From Rutidosis leptorrhynchoides (Eukaryota; Streptophyta; Magnoliopsida; Asterales; Asteraceae), in assembly GCF_046630445.1 (NCBI RefSeq), contig NC_092337.1, forward strand, positions 357,794,001 to 357,858,000: a DNA stretch of 64,000 nt. The letters are read 5' to 3'. The position numbers and the translations under genes were made by a program. This document shows, piece after piece, positions 19,758 through 32,758 of this stretch; the stretch's first letter is position 1, and every line of letters starts with the position of its first letter. The notes beneath the pieces were generated by a model that searched no databases, was not told the origin of the DNA, and saw only the letters and a program-made list of their open reading frames with translations.

Positions 19758-22700
19758 TTAGTTAGCTGTGGTGTCGAAATTGTGATTAACTTCGTTGTCG
19801 ACTTCCATCGGACCATGTATGTAATGTTTAACTCTGTGACCATTAACTTTAAATTCAATCCCATTTGAATTTATTAATTCTATCGTTCCGTATGGGAAAA
19901 CTCTTTTGACTATGAATGGTCCAGACCATCTTGATTTCAATTTTCCAGGAAATAGCTTGAATCGTGAATTGAAAAGAAGAACTCTGTCTCCTTCTTTGAA
20001 TTCTTTTGAACTTCTGATTCTTTTATCATGCCATTTCTTCGTTCTTTCTTTATAGATTAACGAATTTTCGTATGCTTCATGTCTTAATTCTTCTAATTCG
20101 TTTAGTTGACTTAATCGTAGACGTCCAGCTTCATGTAAATCAAGATTACATGTCTTCAAAGCCCAAAATGCTTTGTGTTCAATTTCTACTGGAAGATGAC
20201 ATGCTTTTCCATAAACAAGTCTAAAAGGTGTGGTTCCAATTGGAGTTTTGTAGGCTGTTCTAAAAGCCCAGAGTGCATCCTCCAATTTAATGGACCATTC
20301 CTTCGGATTTGATCCTACGGTTTTCTCTAGAATACGTTTTAAAGCTCGGTTGGTATTTTCAACTTGTCCACTTGTTTGTGGATGATATGCGGTGGAGATT
20401 TTATGAGTTACTCCATATCTTTTAAGAACTTTCTCAAGTTGATTATTACAGAAATGAGTACCCCGATCACTTATTAAAGCTTTCGGTGTTCCAAACCTTG
20501 CAAAAAGACGTTTTAAAAAGTTGACTACAACTCGTGCATCATTAGTTGGGAGAGCTTGTGCTTCCGCCCATTTAGATACATAATCAATGGCTACGAGTAT
20601 ATATAGATTATTATGAGATTTTGGAAATGGACCCATAAAGTCAATACCCCAAATGTCAAATACTTCACATACTTGGATGACATTTTGTGGCATTTCATCA
20701 CGTTGACTTATTTTTCCGGCCCTTTGACATGCATCACAGGATTTGCAAAGAAGGTGTGCGTCTTTGTAAATTGTAGGCCAATAGAATCCAGCTTCATAAA
20801 CTTTTCTTGCTGTTAGTTGAGGCCCATAATGCCCTCCTGTTGGTCCTGTGTGACAATGGTTTAAAATTTTACTAGCTTCATCTCCAAATACACATCGGCG
20901 TATTATTCCATCGGGACAACTTTTAAACAGATGTGGATCTTCCCAGAAATAGTGTTTTATATCACTGAAGAATTTCTTTCGTCTTTGGTACGATAATCCT
21001 TTTTCAAGGAATCCACAAACTAAGTAGTTTGCATAGTCTGCAAACCATGGGATTTCTTTATAATCTATCTTCAATAGATATTCATCAGGAAAGTTGTCTT
21101 GTATGGCCGATTCATTTAGAACTTCTAACTCAGGATTTTCAAGACGAGAAAGATGATCAGCGGCGAGATTTTCTGCTCCTTTTTTATCTCGGATTTCAAT
21201 ATCAAACTCTTGTAAGAGTAAGATCCAACGGATTAATCTTGGTTTAGCATCTTGTTTTGAAAATAGGTATCTAAGAGCAGAATGGTCGGTATAGACCACC
21301 GTTTTTGCTAGAACGAGATATGATCGAAATTTGTCAAAAGCAAAGACAATAGCAAGGAGTTCTTTTTCAGTAGTTGTATAGTTCGTTTGTGCTCCTTGTA
21401 ATGTCTTACTAGCATAATATATAGGTTGAAATCGTTTTTCAATCCTTTGTCCTAAAACGGCTCCCATTGCAAAATCACTTGCATCGCACATTAGTTCAAA
21501 TGGTAGATTCCAATTTGGTGTTATCATGATCGGCGCATTAGTGAGTTTTTCTTTAAGAATATTAAAAGATTTGATACACTCATCTGAAAAGATGAATGGC
21601 GCATCCTTTTCTAGGAGTTTATTCATAGGAGTGGCAATTTTTGAAAAATCTTTTATGAAACGTCGGTAAAAACCGGCATGCCCTAGAAAACTCCTAACTC
21701 CTCTAACATTTGTGGGATGTGGAAGTTTAGCAATTACATCTACTTTAGCTCTATCCACTTCAATTCCTTCTTTTGAAATTTTATGTCCAAGAACGATGCC
21801 TTCTTTAACCATGAAATGGCATTTCTCCCAATTAAGTACTAGATTTGATTTTTCGCATCTAATTAGCATTCGTTCCAGATTAACTAGACATGATTTAAAT
21901 GTATCACCGAAGACTGAAAAGTCATCCATGAATACTTCCATGCATTCTTCTATCATGTCGTGAAAAATCGCCATCATGCACCTTTGAAAGGTTGCAGGGG
22001 CGTTACAAAGTCCAAATGGCATGCGTTTGTAAGCAAAAGTACCATAAGGGCACGTGAATGTGGTTTTCTCTTGGTCCTCGGGTGCTATTGGAATTTGAAA
22101 ATATCCGGAAAATCCATCTAGAAAACAATAGTAACTATTTCCGGCTAATCTTTCCAACATTTGATCTATGAAAGGTAAGGGAAAGTGATCTTTTCTGGTG
22201 GCGTCATTTAATTTTCTATAATCAATACATACACGCCATCCTGTTACAGTCCTAGTAGGAATAAGCTCATTTTTCTCATTTGTAATGACAGTCATGCCAC
22301 CCTTCTTAGGCACGCATTGAACTGGGCTTACCCATGGACTATCAGAAATTGGATATATCAAACCTGCATCTAGCAGCTTAATAATCTCTTTTTTAACTAC
22401 ATCTTGCATATTAGGATTTAGTCTTCGTTGGCGTTGCACATACGTTTTATGACCTTCTTCCATAAGGATTTTATGTGTGCAATACGAAGGACTTATTCCT
22501 TTAATATCATGAATCTTCCATGCAATGGCTGGTTTATGAGCTTTCAACACAGAAATGAGTTGTGATTTCTCATTTTCAGTAAGAGAAGACGATATTATTA
22601 CAGGTAATTCAGATTCACCATGTAAATAAGCGTATTCCAAATGGTTTGGAAGTGGCTTTAACTCTAATTTCGGAGGTTCTTCTATCGATGATTTATATCG

Positions 22701-25364
22701 ATATCTGTCTTCTTCTTTTAGCATTTGAATTTCTTCTGTTGTTGGTTCATATCCATTAGCTATAAGTGTAGCTAACATTTCAGCTTCATCAATTGGTTCA
22801 TTACTTTCTCCTAAAGAACATTCTCCTGTTCCTTGTAATTCTGGAAATTCTTTTAATAATTCTGCATGTGCATCTATAGTTTGAATATAATAACATGTAT
22901 CATCTGCAGATTGTGGTTGTTGCATTGCTCTATCAACTGAAAAGGTAACACTCTCATCCTCTATACTTAGGGTCAATTTCTTACCGAACACGTCTATCAT
23001 TGCTTTAGCCGTGTTTAAGAATGGTCTTCCTAATATGAGAGGAACTTGAGAATCTTCTTCCATGTCCAAAACAACAAAATCTACTGGAAATACTAAAGTA
23101 CCAACTTTAACTAGCATGTTCTCCATTATCCCTCTAGGATATTTTATTGATCTATCGGCTAGTTGTATGCTTATTCTGGTTGGTTTCAATTCTCCAAGGT
23201 CTAGTTTAGCGTATAGTGAATACGGCATTAGATTTATACTAGCACCTAAGTCTGCCACTGCTTCTATTGAACTAAGACTACCCAGAAAACATGGAATTGT
23301 GAAACTTCCTGGATCAGATAGTTTTTCTGGTATCTTATTCAACAGCACTGCTGAACAATTAGCATTCATAGTAACAGCCGAGAGTTCTTCCATTTTCTTT
23401 CTATTCGTGATTAGATCTTTCAAGAATTTAGCATATCTTGGCATTCCTGAAATCACATCAATGAAAGGAAGATTTACATTTATCTGTTTAAACATATCCA
23501 AAAATTTGGATTGCTCGGCTTCAAGTTTCTCTTTCTTCATTTTACTCGGGTAAGGAAGTGGTGGTTGGTATGGTTTAACATAAGGTTTATCCTTAACTGT
23601 GTTATCTTCATTAACCTTTTCAACTACCGGTTCTTTTTCCTTATCTTGATCAGGTTGTGGTTCTTGTGGAGTAGGGATAGTTTCATCAGAAGTTACAGGT
23701 ATTTCAGGTGGTTTAAGTGTTGTACCACTTCTTGTGGTAATAGCTTTAGCTGTTTCATTCCGGGGGTTAGCATTTGTATCACTAGGTAGACTTCCCGGTT
23801 TTCTTTCACCTATTAACCTTGCTAGGTTACTTACTTCTTGTTCCAGATTTTGAATAGAAGCTTGTTGATTTCTAAATGCTTGAGCATTTTGTTCATTTGT
23901 TTGTTTCTGAGATGTGAAAAACTGCGTTTGAGTTTCAACTAGCTTCGTCATCATATCTTCTAAATTCGGCTTTTTATCATCGGTTTGTTGTGGTGGTTTG
24001 TTTTGAAAATTAGGTCTTTGCTGATTATAAGTATTATTGGATACTTGTTGATTGCTAGGACCTTGTTGGTTATTGTATGGAATATTTCGGTTATAATTCT
24101 GGTTTTGATTGTAAATCGGTCTTGGCGGTTGATAATTATTCTGATAATTATTTCCAGGCCTTTGGTTTATGTATGAAATATTCTCTCTTTGTTCCATTGT
24201 TAATTCAATACTGAGACAATCTTTTGTCAAATGTGGTCCTCCACACTGCTCACAACTAATTCGTATTGAGTGAATATCCTTAGTCATCTTTTCCATTCGT
24301 CTCTCGAAAGCATCTATCTTTGCGGAAATGGAATCTAAGTCATGGCTAGAGTCGGCTCTAGCTGCTTTAGATGATCTAATGATATCTTTTTCTTGGTGCC
24401 ACTCATGCGAGTGGGAAGCAGTGTTATCAATAATTTTGTAAGCATCAGTTTCGGTTTTCTTCATAATAGAGCCACCAGCTGCTATATCTATGTCTTTCCT
24501 TGTAGTGATGTCGCATCCTCGGTAGAATATTTGTACTATTTGACAGGTGTCTAAACCATGTTGCGGACATCCTCTTAATAACTTTCCATATCTTGTCCAC
24601 GCCTCATATAGAGTTTCATTTGGTTTTTGTGTGAACGTAACAATTTCTGCTTGAAGTCTTACGGCTTTAGATGCAGGAAAGAATTGTTTAAGAAATTTGT
24701 CAATTAAAACGTCCCATGTATCAATCGCCCCTTCAGGTAACGATTCCAACCAATCTTTGGCTTCTCCCTTTAAAGTCCAGGGAAATAACATGAGATATAT
24801 CTGTTCATCCTCCACTTCTCGGATTTTAAATAGTGTGCAGATCCTATTAAAGGTACGTAGATGTTCATTTGGATCTTCCTTCGGCGCACCACTAAATTGG
24901 CATTGATTAGTCACCATGTGTAGAATTTGTCCTTTGATTTCATAATCTGGCACATTAATGTCTGGATGAGTAATTGCGTGACCTTGGCCAGTGCGTTTAG
25001 CTCTCATTCGGTCTTCCATACTTAAAGGTTCCAGATTCTCCATAATTGAATTTGTTGAATCGGTATCACTAGATGATTCTGATTTAATGGTTCGTTCCTC
25101 AACAATCTCTGTTTGAATGATTGGTGGTTCCGGAGGAAAGTTTAATGGTTCAGGATCTATGAACCGTTCCTGAATATTTTCTGGATTCTCAATTGTGAGG
25201 TTTGTTTCAAAAACTGGATTATCGGAAATTTGAACTGAAGTACTTGGTCGACTGGATGACGATTCTAAAGAAAAATCAACGGCGGTTATATTTGTTAAAC
25301 GATGTCTTGATCGAGTTACAGGTGGTGAACGTACAAAAGGTGATGAACGTCTTGCTCGGTGCAT
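19758..25364 (-). CDS. Athila gag-pol polyprotein, intact
   Basis: 1868 residues in one frame from ATG 25364. Gag core about residues 140-300 ([21 protein letters not shown]). Zinc knuckle [13 protein letters not shown] at 371-383. Gln/Asn-rich linker 395-460. Aspartic protease with DLGA at 705-708. Reverse transcriptase about 985-1200 with FMDD at 1145-1148. RNase H about 1290-1400 (CDAS, TDHSAL). Integrase zinc domain (HCH...GGHYG at 1503-1515; C1540, C1543, C1546) and catalytic D1575, D1633, E1669 with the usual D-35-E spacing. All expected catalytic residues are present. No separate pol start is seen, so it is translated as one polyprotein. It would supply particle, reverse transcription and integration functions, perhaps also for related non-autonomous copies such as the one at 32470-37180. 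Lineage call rests on gene order, primer site and size. Confidence 0.95.
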   Translation of the reverse strand: MHRARRSSPFVRSPPVTRSRHRLTNITAVDFSLESSSSRPSTSVQISDNPVFETNLTIENPENIQERFIDPEPLNFPPEPPIIQTEIVEERTIKSESSSDTDSTNSIMENLEPLSMEDRMRAKRTGQGHAITHPDINVPDYEIKGQILHMVTNQCQFSGAPKEDPNEHLRTFNRICTLFKIREVEDEQIYLMLFPWTLKGEAKDWLESLPEGAIDTWDVLIDKFLKQFFPASKAVRLQAEIVTFTQKPNETLYEAWTRYGKLLRGCPQHGLDTCQIVQIFYRGCDITTRKDIDIAAGGSIMKKTETDAYKIIDNTASHSHEWHQEKDIIRSSKAARADSSHDLDSISAKIDAFERRMEKMTKDIHSIRISCEQCGGPHLTKDCLSIELTMEQRENISYINQRPGNNYQNNYQPPRPIYNQNQNYNRNIPYNNQQGPSNQQVSNNTYNQQRPNFQNKPPQQTDDKKPNLEDMMTKLVETQTQFFTSQKQTNEQNAQAFRNQQASIQNLEQEVSNLARLIGERKPGSLPSDTNANPRNETAKAITTRSGTTLKPPEIPVTSDETIPTPQEPQPDQDKEKEPVVEKVNEDNTVKDKPYVKPYQPPLPYPSKMKKEKLEAEQSKFLDMFKQINVNLPFIDVISGMPRYAKFLKDLITNRKKMEELSAVTMNANCSAVLLNKIPEKLSDPGSFTIPCFLGSLSSIEAVADLGASINLMPYSLYAKLDLGELKPTRISIQLADRSIKYPRGIMENMLVKVGTLVFPVDFVVLDMEEDSQVPLILGRPFLNTAKAMIDVFGKKLTLSIEDESVTFSVDRAMQQPQSADDTCYYIQTIDAHAELLKEFPELQGTGECSLGESNEPIDEAEMLATLIANGYEPTTEEIQMLKEEDRYRYKSSIEEPPKLELKPLPNHLEYAYLHGESELPVIISSSLTENEKSQLISVLKAHKPAIAWKIHDIKGISPSYCTHKILMEEGHKTYVQRQRRLNPNMQDVVKKEIIKLLDAGLIYPISDSPWVSPVQCVPKKGGMTVITNEKNELIPTRTVTGWRVCIDYRKLNDATRKDHFPLPFIDQMLERLAGNSYYCFLDGFSGYFQIPIAPEDQEKTTFTCPYGTFAYKRMPFGLCNAPATFQRCMMAIFHDMIEECMEVFMDDFSVFGDTFKSCLVNLERMLIRCEKSNLVLNWEKCHFMVKEGIVLGHKISKEGIEVDRAKVDVIAKLPHPTNVRGVRSFLGHAGFYRRFIKDFSKIATPMNKLLEKDAPFIFSDECIKSFNILKEKLTNAPIMITPNWNLPFELMCDASDFAMGAVLGQRIEKRFQPIYYASKTLQGAQTNYTTTEKELLAIVFAFDKFRSYLVLAKTVVYTDHSALRYLFSKQDAKPRLIRWILLLQEFDIEIRDKKGAENLAADHLSRLENPELEVLNESAIQDNFPDEYLLKIDYKEIPWFADYANYLVCGFLEKGLSYQRRKKFFSDIKHYFWEDPHLFKSCPDGIIRRCVFGDEASKILNHCHTGPTGGHYGPQLTARKVYEAGFYWPTIYKDAHLLCKSCDACQRAGKISQRDEMPQNVIQVCEVFDIWGIDFMGPFPKSHNNLYILVAIDYVSKWAEAQALPTNDARVVVNFLKRLFARFGTPKALISDRGTHFCNNQLEKVLKRYGVTHKISTAYHPQTSGQVENTNRALKRILEKTVGSNPKEWSIKLEDALWAFRTAYKTPIGTTPFRLVYGKACHLPVEIEHKAFWALKTCNLDLHEAGRLRLSQLNELEELRHEAYENSLIYKERTKKWHDKRIRSSKEFKEGDRVLLFNSRFKLFPGKLKSRWSGPFIVKRVFPYGTIELINSNGIEFKVNGHRVKHYIHGPMEVDNEVNHNFDTTAN

Positions 25365-26758
25365 TCACTGAATATCCTATTAGTTTTTAAAAGGAAAGAA
25401 AAATTATAATAAGTTATCCAATCAATAGACTTTTCTGATTTTGCCCACGTTTCGAATAGCCAAAAGATGCAGCAGAGGGGCAGGATTCGTTTGGTCTCAA
25501 TATAATTGAGGACTGTTTGGCTCCAATAACCCGGTCCACGTACAAATCCAACTATTACTACGAACCAGAAAATTTTGATGTCTATCAATTTAACCACTTA
25601 AAATAAATTTTCGTAATTTTAAGAAATTTAGATAAGAAGTAGAATAAAAATCTATGTCCTAAAAACTAGAATGGCGAGAAATAAGAGAGAGAAAAAGAGA
25701 GTTCGTCGAAAAAGGTCGAAAAAGAAAAAATGGTTGAAAAATAAAAGGTGACGGAAAAATAAAAGAAACTTATAAAAACTTAAAAATACTTAACTAACCT
25801 AACCTTATTACTACAACTAACTTAAAATTATAATCGCAAATTGAAATTACTAATTGGAATGATAATTGGTACATAGTAAAAGGTGTCTAAAAATATTAAA
25901 GCTTACAGGAAAAACTAAATCCCAAATGGAAATAACTTAAAAAGAAACTAAAACTTAAAAAGGCGTCGCAAAATTCTAAAGCACCTAAATCTTAGTCTAA
26001 AGAAAAAGCACTTAAGGAATTCTACGGCAAAGCCTAAAAATCTAGGAGTAAAAATAATTATAGCAAAAACTAAGTTTAAAATTAAATATGAGCTAAAAAA
26101 TACAAATATTACGCTACAACGATTAAAAAGGAACAAAAAGTTATAAAAAGTTATAAAAATATTAGATTTTATAAAAATATTATTTTTATATTTTTTTTTA
26201 TATTATAGTATTAAGTAAATAAATAATAAAACTTAAACAAAAGTAAAAATAACTAAATAAATTAAAAACTTTAATTATAATAATAATAATAGTTTTAGGG
26301 TTTTAAATAATAATAATTAAATAATATACGTAATAAATGCGGAATTAGGGTTTGGATGTGGCCTGGTCAAACCCCTCATGCGAGTCGCATGGTTTAAGGG
26401 GGTGGGTCATGCGAGTCGCATGGATACCCTGAACTGGTTTATTTGGACTGGTTCAAAGGACAGGTCACGTAATATTTAATATTTATTTTCTTTCTCTTTT
26501 TTTTTCTGTTTTAAATTTAAATAAAATATATATATGTAATTAAAATAAAAACTTAAAAATAAACTTAAAATACTTTATAATTTTGTAGAAATAAAAGAAA
26601 AACTTAAAAATATACTTAAAATATTTTATTTTTTTCGATTTTAAAAGCTTTTTTTTTTTTTTATATATTTTTTTTATTTTTAAACAAAAATATAAATTTT
26701 ACAAAAACTAATTATAACTTAAAAATTAAAAATATGGCGTTTCGCTTTGGCGAATGTT
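25365..26758 (-). other. Athila 5' leader
   Basis: 1.4 kb between primer site and gag start, very AT-rich, no convincing ORF. It contains paired palindromes (26376-26423). Nearer to gag, 25434-25590 is related to the leader of the Copia element at 47239-47420. Confidence 0.7.
26376..26423 (-). promoter_or_regulatory. paired palindromes in the Athila leader
   Basis: Near-copies of the 17-bp palindrome at 26376-26392 and 26407-26423 (first base T instead of C on the plus strand), again 31 bp apart. They lie about 1 kb upstream of the gag ATG. Confidence 0.55.
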
Positions 26759-26775
26759 CCCCGGCAGCGGCGCCA
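26759..26775 (-). other. Athila primer binding site (Asp tRNA type)
   Basis: On the minus strand TGGCGCCGCTGCCGGGG, eight bases after the LTR. It matches the form known for tRNA-Asp-primed Athila-type elements, with one difference from the usual GCCGTTGCC core. Confidence 0.85.
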
Positions 26776-26783
26776 AAAATACT

Positions 26784-28753
26784 TGATGTCGAACGAGGTG
26801 TATATAAAATAGTTATTATTTTACTAGAAAAACTATTAAATACGATACAATTTTACACAAGATATTTATTTATTTATAGAATGGATATACTTAAACCTTG
26901 CTACAACACTTATAGGCAGTGTACCTAATCGTACAGTAGTGTAGTTTTTAGTAAGTCCGGTTCGTTCCACAGGGAGATCTTTGAACAAAGCTCAACGCTA
27001 TATTAGTTTACTTTTATAAAAATACAAATATATATATAAGTAATGTTATTATTATAAAGGGGGGTTTTTACCGTTTAATGACCGGTTTGTCGATTTTAAA
27101 ACTTTAGTCGCAGTTAAAACCTAATGTAAAATATAAAATAAATACAAGACTTAAATTAAAGCGTAAAGTAAATAACGATAATGAAATTGCGAATAATAAA
27201 ATTGCGATAATTAAAAAGTACGATAATTAAAAGTGCGATTAAATAACAATAAATAAAAGTGCGATAATTAGAAGTGCAATTAAATATAAAATAAAGGAAA
27301 TTAAATATGAAATAAAAGAATTATGCTTATTTAAACTTCCGTAATCATGATGTTTGACGTGTTGATTTTAGTTTTATGCCCATGGGTTAATTGTCCTTTG
27401 TCCTGGATTATTCAATATGTCCGTCTGGTTTTTGTCCATAACAGTCCATCAGTCATAAATATAAATTGCAAGTGTCCTTGTCAAATTATTATTATACCCG
27501 AAGTTAAATATTCCAACTAATTGGGGATTCGAATTGTAACAAGGTTTTAATACTTTGTTTAATGAATACACCAGGTTATCGACTGCGTGTAAACCAAGGT
27601 TTTACTACTTTGTTAACAATTACACCAATTACCCTTGAATGTAATTTCACCCCTGTTTTAATTATTCTAGTGGCTATTAATCCATTCCCGTGTCCGGTTA
27701 AATGAACGATTATTCGTACATATAAATACCCCGCCCATCGTGTCCGATCGAGTGTATATGGTAATTTATAGGGACGCCCAATTGTAAATCTTTATATTAA
27801 CATTAACAAACTTTCATTTAGTTAAACAAATATAAAGCCCATTAATAGCCCATAGTCTACTTTCCACAAGTGTCGTTCTTTTGTCCAAACCCCAATTATG
27901 GTACAAAGCCCAATTACCCAATTTTAGTAATTAGCCCAACATCATGATTACTTCGTTTTAAATAAGCATAATAATAACTTAGTTACGAGACATTAATATA
28001 AAAAGGTTGAACATAACTTACAATGATTAAAAATAGCGTAGCGTTACACGGACAGAATTTCGACTTACACCCTTACAACATTCGCTAACATACCCTTATT
28101 ATTAGAATTATAATTAAAATTAAAATATAAATTATAAATATAAATATATTTACGTATGAAGAGGAAGAGAAAAAAGATGATTAAAACTCGGCACAAAACT
28201 GGCTTTATATAGGACCTGACCAGCAATCTCACTCCATGCGACTCGCATGGATTTGTGCCTCTGGCCATGCGAGTCGCATGGCCACCCTGGATCCAGCCAA
28301 ATTGATTTGTTTTCTTCTTGACGACGTAATATAATAATAATAATATATATAATATATAATTATATATAATTATATATATATTATATTATATTCTTGTGCA
28401 TAGTAGACTAGATATTTTTGGTCCGTTGCGTCGGGCGTTTCTTCTTGGCTCAGGTCCCGGTTCCGGATTTTCGGACGTCCTTGCGTACAATTTTATATTT
28501 TGTACTTTGCGTTTTGAATCTTGTACTCTTGTGATTTCGAGACGTTTCTTATCAATAATTGGAACCTTTTTTATTGTCTTTTGTACTTTTGAGCTTTTTG
28601 GTCGTTTGCGTCTTCAATTCGTCGAATCTGTCTTTTGTCTTCACCTTTTATTATTTAAACGAATATCTCTTGTAAATAGAACAATTGCAACTAAAAGCTT
28701 GTCTTTCTTGAGGAATAATGCTATGAAATATATGTTCGTTTTTAGCATTATCA
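26784..28753 (-). repeat. Athila 5' LTR (right on the plus strand)
   Basis: 1970 bp. Carries the active-position promoter: palindromes at 28265-28281 and 28234-28250 and TATATAAAG at 28211-28203 (minus strand). Its plus-strand frame runs by chance through the target duplication into the Tekay-1 pol frame (from 28396); I treat that as coincidence. Confidence 0.93.
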
Positions 28754-28758
28754 CTCGT

Positions 28759-31473
28759 GCTCCTTACAGACTCGCACCCAGCGAGATGAAAGAACTGCAA
28801 AGCCAACTGCAAGAACTATTAGAACGTGGTTTCATTCGACCAAGCACATCACCATGGGGAGCTCCTGTTTTGTTTATCAAGAAGAAGGATGGTACATTTA
28901 GGTTGCGTATTGACTACAGAGAGTTGAATAAACTTACCATCAAAAACCGTTATCCACTGCCGAGAATTGACGACTTATTTGATCAACTACAAGGCTCGTC
29001 GATTTATTCGAAAATCGATTTACATTCTGGATATCATCAAATGCGAGTAAAGGAGGATGATATTCCAAAAACTGCTTTTAGGACGAGTTATGGTCATTAC
29101 GAGTTTATGGTTATGCCGTTTGGATTGACTAACGCACCAGCTGTGTTCATGGACCTTATGAACCGTTTGTGTGGGCCATATCTTGACAAGTTTGTCATTG
29201 TTTTCATCGATGTCATACTTATTTACTCAAAGAATTATCAAGAGCACGAAGAACATTTGAGAAAAGTGCTAGAAGTATTGAGGAAAGAAAAACTGTACGC
29301 TAAGTTTTCAAAGTGTGTATTTTGGTTGGAAGAAGTTCAATTCCTCAGTCACATAGTGAACAAAGAAGGTATCCAGGTTGACCCGGCAAAGATCGAAACC
29401 GTTGAAAAGTGGAAAACCCCAAAAACTCCGAAGCATATACGTCAATTTTTAGGATTGGCTGGTTACTACAGAAGATTCATCCAAGATTTCTCCAAAATAG
29501 CAAAACCCTTTACTGCATTAACGCATAAAGGGAAGGATGAACAAGAGAAGGCATTTCAGTTATTGAAGAAAAAGCTAACTACGTCACCTATATTGTCATT
29601 GCCTGAAGGGAATGATGATTTTGTGATTTATTGTGACGCATCAAAGCAAGGTCTCGGTTGTGTATTAATGCAACGAACGAAGGTGATTGCTTATACGTCT
29701 AGACAATTGAAGATTCACGAGCAAAATTATACGACTCACGATTTGGAATTAGGTGCTGTTGTTTTTGCATTAAAGACTTGGAGGCATTATTTATATGGGG
29801 TCAAAAGTATTATATATACCAACCACAAAAGTCTCCAACATATATTTAATCAGAAGCAACTGAATATGAGACAACGCAGGTGGATTGAACTGTTGAATGA
29901 TTATGATTTTGAGATTCGATACCACCCGGGGAAGGTGAATGTGGTAGCTGACGCTTTAAGTAGAAAGGACAGAGAACCTATACGGGTAAAAGCTATGAAT
30001 ATAATTATTCGTACTAACCTTACTACTCAAATAAAGGAGGCGCAACAGGGGGTTGTAAAAGAAGGAAAGTTGAAGAATGAGATACCCAAAGGATCAGAGA
30101 AACATCTTAATATTCGGGAAGACGGAACCCGATATAGGGCTGATAGAATTTGGGTACCAAGGTTTGGAGATCTGAGAGAAATGGTACTTAAGGAAGCACA
30201 TAAAACCAGATATTCAATACATCCCGGAGCGGGAAAGATGTATAAAGATCTCAAGAAACACTTTTGGTGGCCGGGTATGAAAGCCGATATTGCTAAATAT
30301 GTAGGAGAATGTTTGAGGTGTTCTAAGGTCAAAGCTGAACATCAGAAACCATCAGGTCTACTACAACAACCTGAAATCCCGGAATGGAAATGGGAAAACA
30401 TTACCATGGATTTCATTACTAAATTTCCAAGGACTGCAAGTGGTTATGATACTATTTGGGTAATAGTTGATCGTCTCACCAAGTCAGCACACTTCCTACC
30501 AATGAGAGAAGATGACAAAATGGAGAAGTTAGCGTAATTGTATTTGAAGGAGGTTGTCTCCAGACATGGAATACCCGTCTCTATTAACTCTGATAGGGAT
30601 GGTAGATTTGTTTTAAGGTTCTGGAAGACGTTGCAACAAGCATTAGGGACTCGTCTAGACATGAGCACTGCCTATCATCCACAAACTGATGGGCAGAGCG
30701 AAAGGACGATACAAACGCTTGAAGACATGCTACGAGCATGTGTTATTGATTTCGAGAACAGTTGAGATCGACACCTACCGTTAGCAGAATTTTCCTATAA
30801 CAACAGTTATCATTCTAGTATTGAGATGGCACCGTTTGAGGCACTTTATGGTAGAAAGTGCAGGCCTCCGATTTGTTGGAATGAAGTGGGGGATAGACAG
30901 ATTACGGGTCCAGAGATAATACAAGAAACTACCGAGAAAATCATCCAAATTCAACAACGATTGAAAACCGCCCAGAGTCGACAAAAGAGCTACGCGGACA
31001 GTAAAAGAAAAGATATAGAGTTTGAAATTGGAGAAATGGTCATGCTTAAGGTTTCACCTTGGAAAGGCGTTGTTCGATTTGGTAAACGGGGGAAACTAAA
31101 TCCAAGGTACATTGGACCATTCAAGATTATAGATCGTGTCGGACCAGTAGCTTACCAACTGGAGCTACCTCAACAACTTGCGGCTGTACATAACACTTTC
31201 CACGTCTCGAATTTAAAGAAATGTTTTGCTAAAGAAGATCTCACTATTCCGTTGGACGAAATCCAAATCAATGAAAAACTTCAATTCATTGAAGAACCCG
31301 TCGAAATAATGGATCGTGAGGTTAAGAGACTTAAGCAAAACAAGATACCGATTGTTAAGGTTCGATGGAATGCTCGTAGAGGACCCAAGTTCACCTGGGA
31401 GAATGAAGATCAGATGGAGAAGAAATACCCGCATCTATTTCCAGAAGATTCGTCAACACCTTCAACAGCTTAA
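28759..31473 (+). pseudogene. Tekay-1 RT, RNase H, integrase and chromodomain-like tail, broken
   Basis: Continues the polyprotein after the Athila insertion. RT motifs are clear ([31 protein letters not shown]), but the catalytic loop reads FIDV (Val codon at 29212-29214) where Tekay-2 has FIDD, so the polymerase site is lost. About five codons near 29535 are missing at the RT/RNase H junction. RNase H follows (CDASKQGLG). Integrase has its zinc domain ([21 protein letters not shown]) and DDE core, and the C-terminal part resembles a chromodomain ([18 protein letters not shown]...KKYPHLF). In-frame stops: TAA at 30535-30537 and TGA at 30763-30765. One frame otherwise runs throughout. Confidence 0.92.
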
Positions 31474-31492
31474 AATTTCGGGACGAAATTTA

Positions 31493-31508
31493 TTTAACGG
31501 GTAGGTAC
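31493..31508 (+). other. Tekay-1 polypurine tract
   Basis: TTTAACGGGTAGGTAC directly before the 3' LTR: the expected place for second-strand priming. Only the GGGTAGGTA part is purine-rich. Confidence 0.65.
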
Positions 31509-32469
31509 TGTATTGACCCGAACTTTTCCATGTTTATATATATTAATTGAGATTGATATTTACATGACTAAATGTTTCCAACATGTTAAGCAATCAAACT
31601 TGTTAATACTTGATTAAATGAAATAAGTTTCATATAGACAATTGATCACCCAAGTTGACCGGCGATTCACGAACGTTACAAAATTGTAAAAACTACATGT
31701 TGTGGTATATATATACATATATATATGGTTTACATAAGATTATGATGAGTAAGTATCTCACTAAATATATTAACAATGTGTGATATACATAAGAAATGAG
31801 ATTACTAAGTTAAGAAACTCGAAATGATATATATAACGATTATTGTTATGATAACATCTACTAAATACATATGTATCATATTAAGATATTGATACACTAT
31901 ATTTAACATGATAAAATTATATTTAAATATATCATTAAGTGTGTTAACAATGAACTACATATGTAAAAACAAGACTACTAACTCAAGAATTACGAAACGA
32001 GACTTATATGTAACGATTATCGTTGTAACGATATTTTAATGTATATATCATATTAAGAGATATTCATACATCATGATATCATGATATAATAAACATTGGG
32101 TTAACAACATTAATTGAGATCGTTAACTTAAAGGTTTCAAACCAACACTTACATGTAACGACTAACGAAGACTTAACGACTCCATTAGAATGTATATACA
32201 TGTTGTGTTTTGATATGTATTCTAACACTTTTGAAAGAATTCAAGACACATATCAAAGTACTTCTACTTAACAAAAATGCTTACAATTACATCCTCGTTC
32301 AGTTTCATCAACAATTCTACTCGTATGCACCCGTATTCGTACTCGTACAATACACAGCTTTTAGATGTATGTACTATTGGTATATACACTCCAATGATCA
32401 GCTCTTAGCAGCCCATGTGAGTCACCTAACACATGTGGGGACCATCATTTGGAAACTAGCATGAAATAT
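31509..32469 (+). repeat. Tekay-1 3' LTR, truncated
   Basis: First 961 bases of the LTR, starting TGTATTGACCCGAAC. It lacks a short AT-rich segment present in the 5' LTR (about 4870-4900) and shows scattered substitutions, so it is older than the Tekay-2 pair. It stops where the Athila-like LTR begins at 32470. Confidence 0.85.
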
Positions 32470-32687
32470 TGATGTGTGCAGCGGTGTATAGGAAATACTA
32501 TTATTGTTTACTACGAAATACGATGAAATATTATAAAAGTTTTATTATTTATTTACAGATGGGATATACCTAAACTCTGCTACAACACTATAGGCAGTGT
32601 ACCTAATCATAGAGTAGTATAGTTTTTAGTAAGTCTGGTTCGTTCCACAGAGACTGCTAAGCAGTTATTTATTTTAAAATATAAATT

Positions 32688-32689
<2 letters not shown>

Positions 32690-32755
<66 letters not shown>
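32690..32755. repeat. (TA)n microsatellite
   Basis: About 33 uninterrupted TA units inside the LTR. Confidence 0.95.

Positions 32756-32758
<3 letters not shown>

Larger units (their letters stand above)
11554..28753 (-). mobile_element. Athila: complete, very young Athila-like Ty3/gypsy element (17.2 kb)
   Basis: Minus orientation. In its own 5' to 3' order: LTR (28753-26784), Asp-type primer site, 1.4 kb leader, gag-pol (25364-19758), accessory ORF (19584-19168), env-like gene (17969-15607), 2 kb 3' non-coding region, polypurine tract (13540-13524), LTR (13523-11554). Both LTRs are 1970 bp and I see only four differences, about 0.2%. With an intact gag-pol and a perfect target duplication this looks like a recent insertion of a possibly active element. 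Primer site, size and env-like ORF fit the Athila lineage (family knowledge plus inference). Confidence 0.93.
4291..32469 (+). mobile_element. Tekay-1: Ty3/gypsy chromovirus with F-box passenger, interrupted
   Basis: Order on the plus strand: 5' LTR (4291-7761), Met-type primer site, acidic ORF, F-box ORF, gag, protease, [Athila element 11554-28753], reverse transcriptase, RNase H, integrase, chromodomain-like tail, polypurine tract, truncated 3' LTR (31509-32469). Without the Athila insertion about 11 kb remain. The PR-RT-RH-INT order is Ty3/gypsy. The very long LTR, the Met primer site and the chromodomain-like C-terminus suggest the Tekay/Del lineage (inferred, no tree built). gag and pol are broken, so it is not autonomous now. 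The left target site is GTAAG (4286-4290). The right end is lost under the next element. Confidence 0.9.

Noticed and set aside
25316..25597. 93-codon frame overlapping the gag start
   Set aside because: Lies in the leader in another frame; the leader block is better explained as the non-coding signal shared with Copia.
28396..30537. A 713-codon frame that appears to fuse LTR sequence to reverse transcriptase
   Set aside because: The first 119 codons are Athila LTR and the join is the target duplication. The same LTR frame in the other LTR runs into non-coding DNA, so the fusion is accidental.
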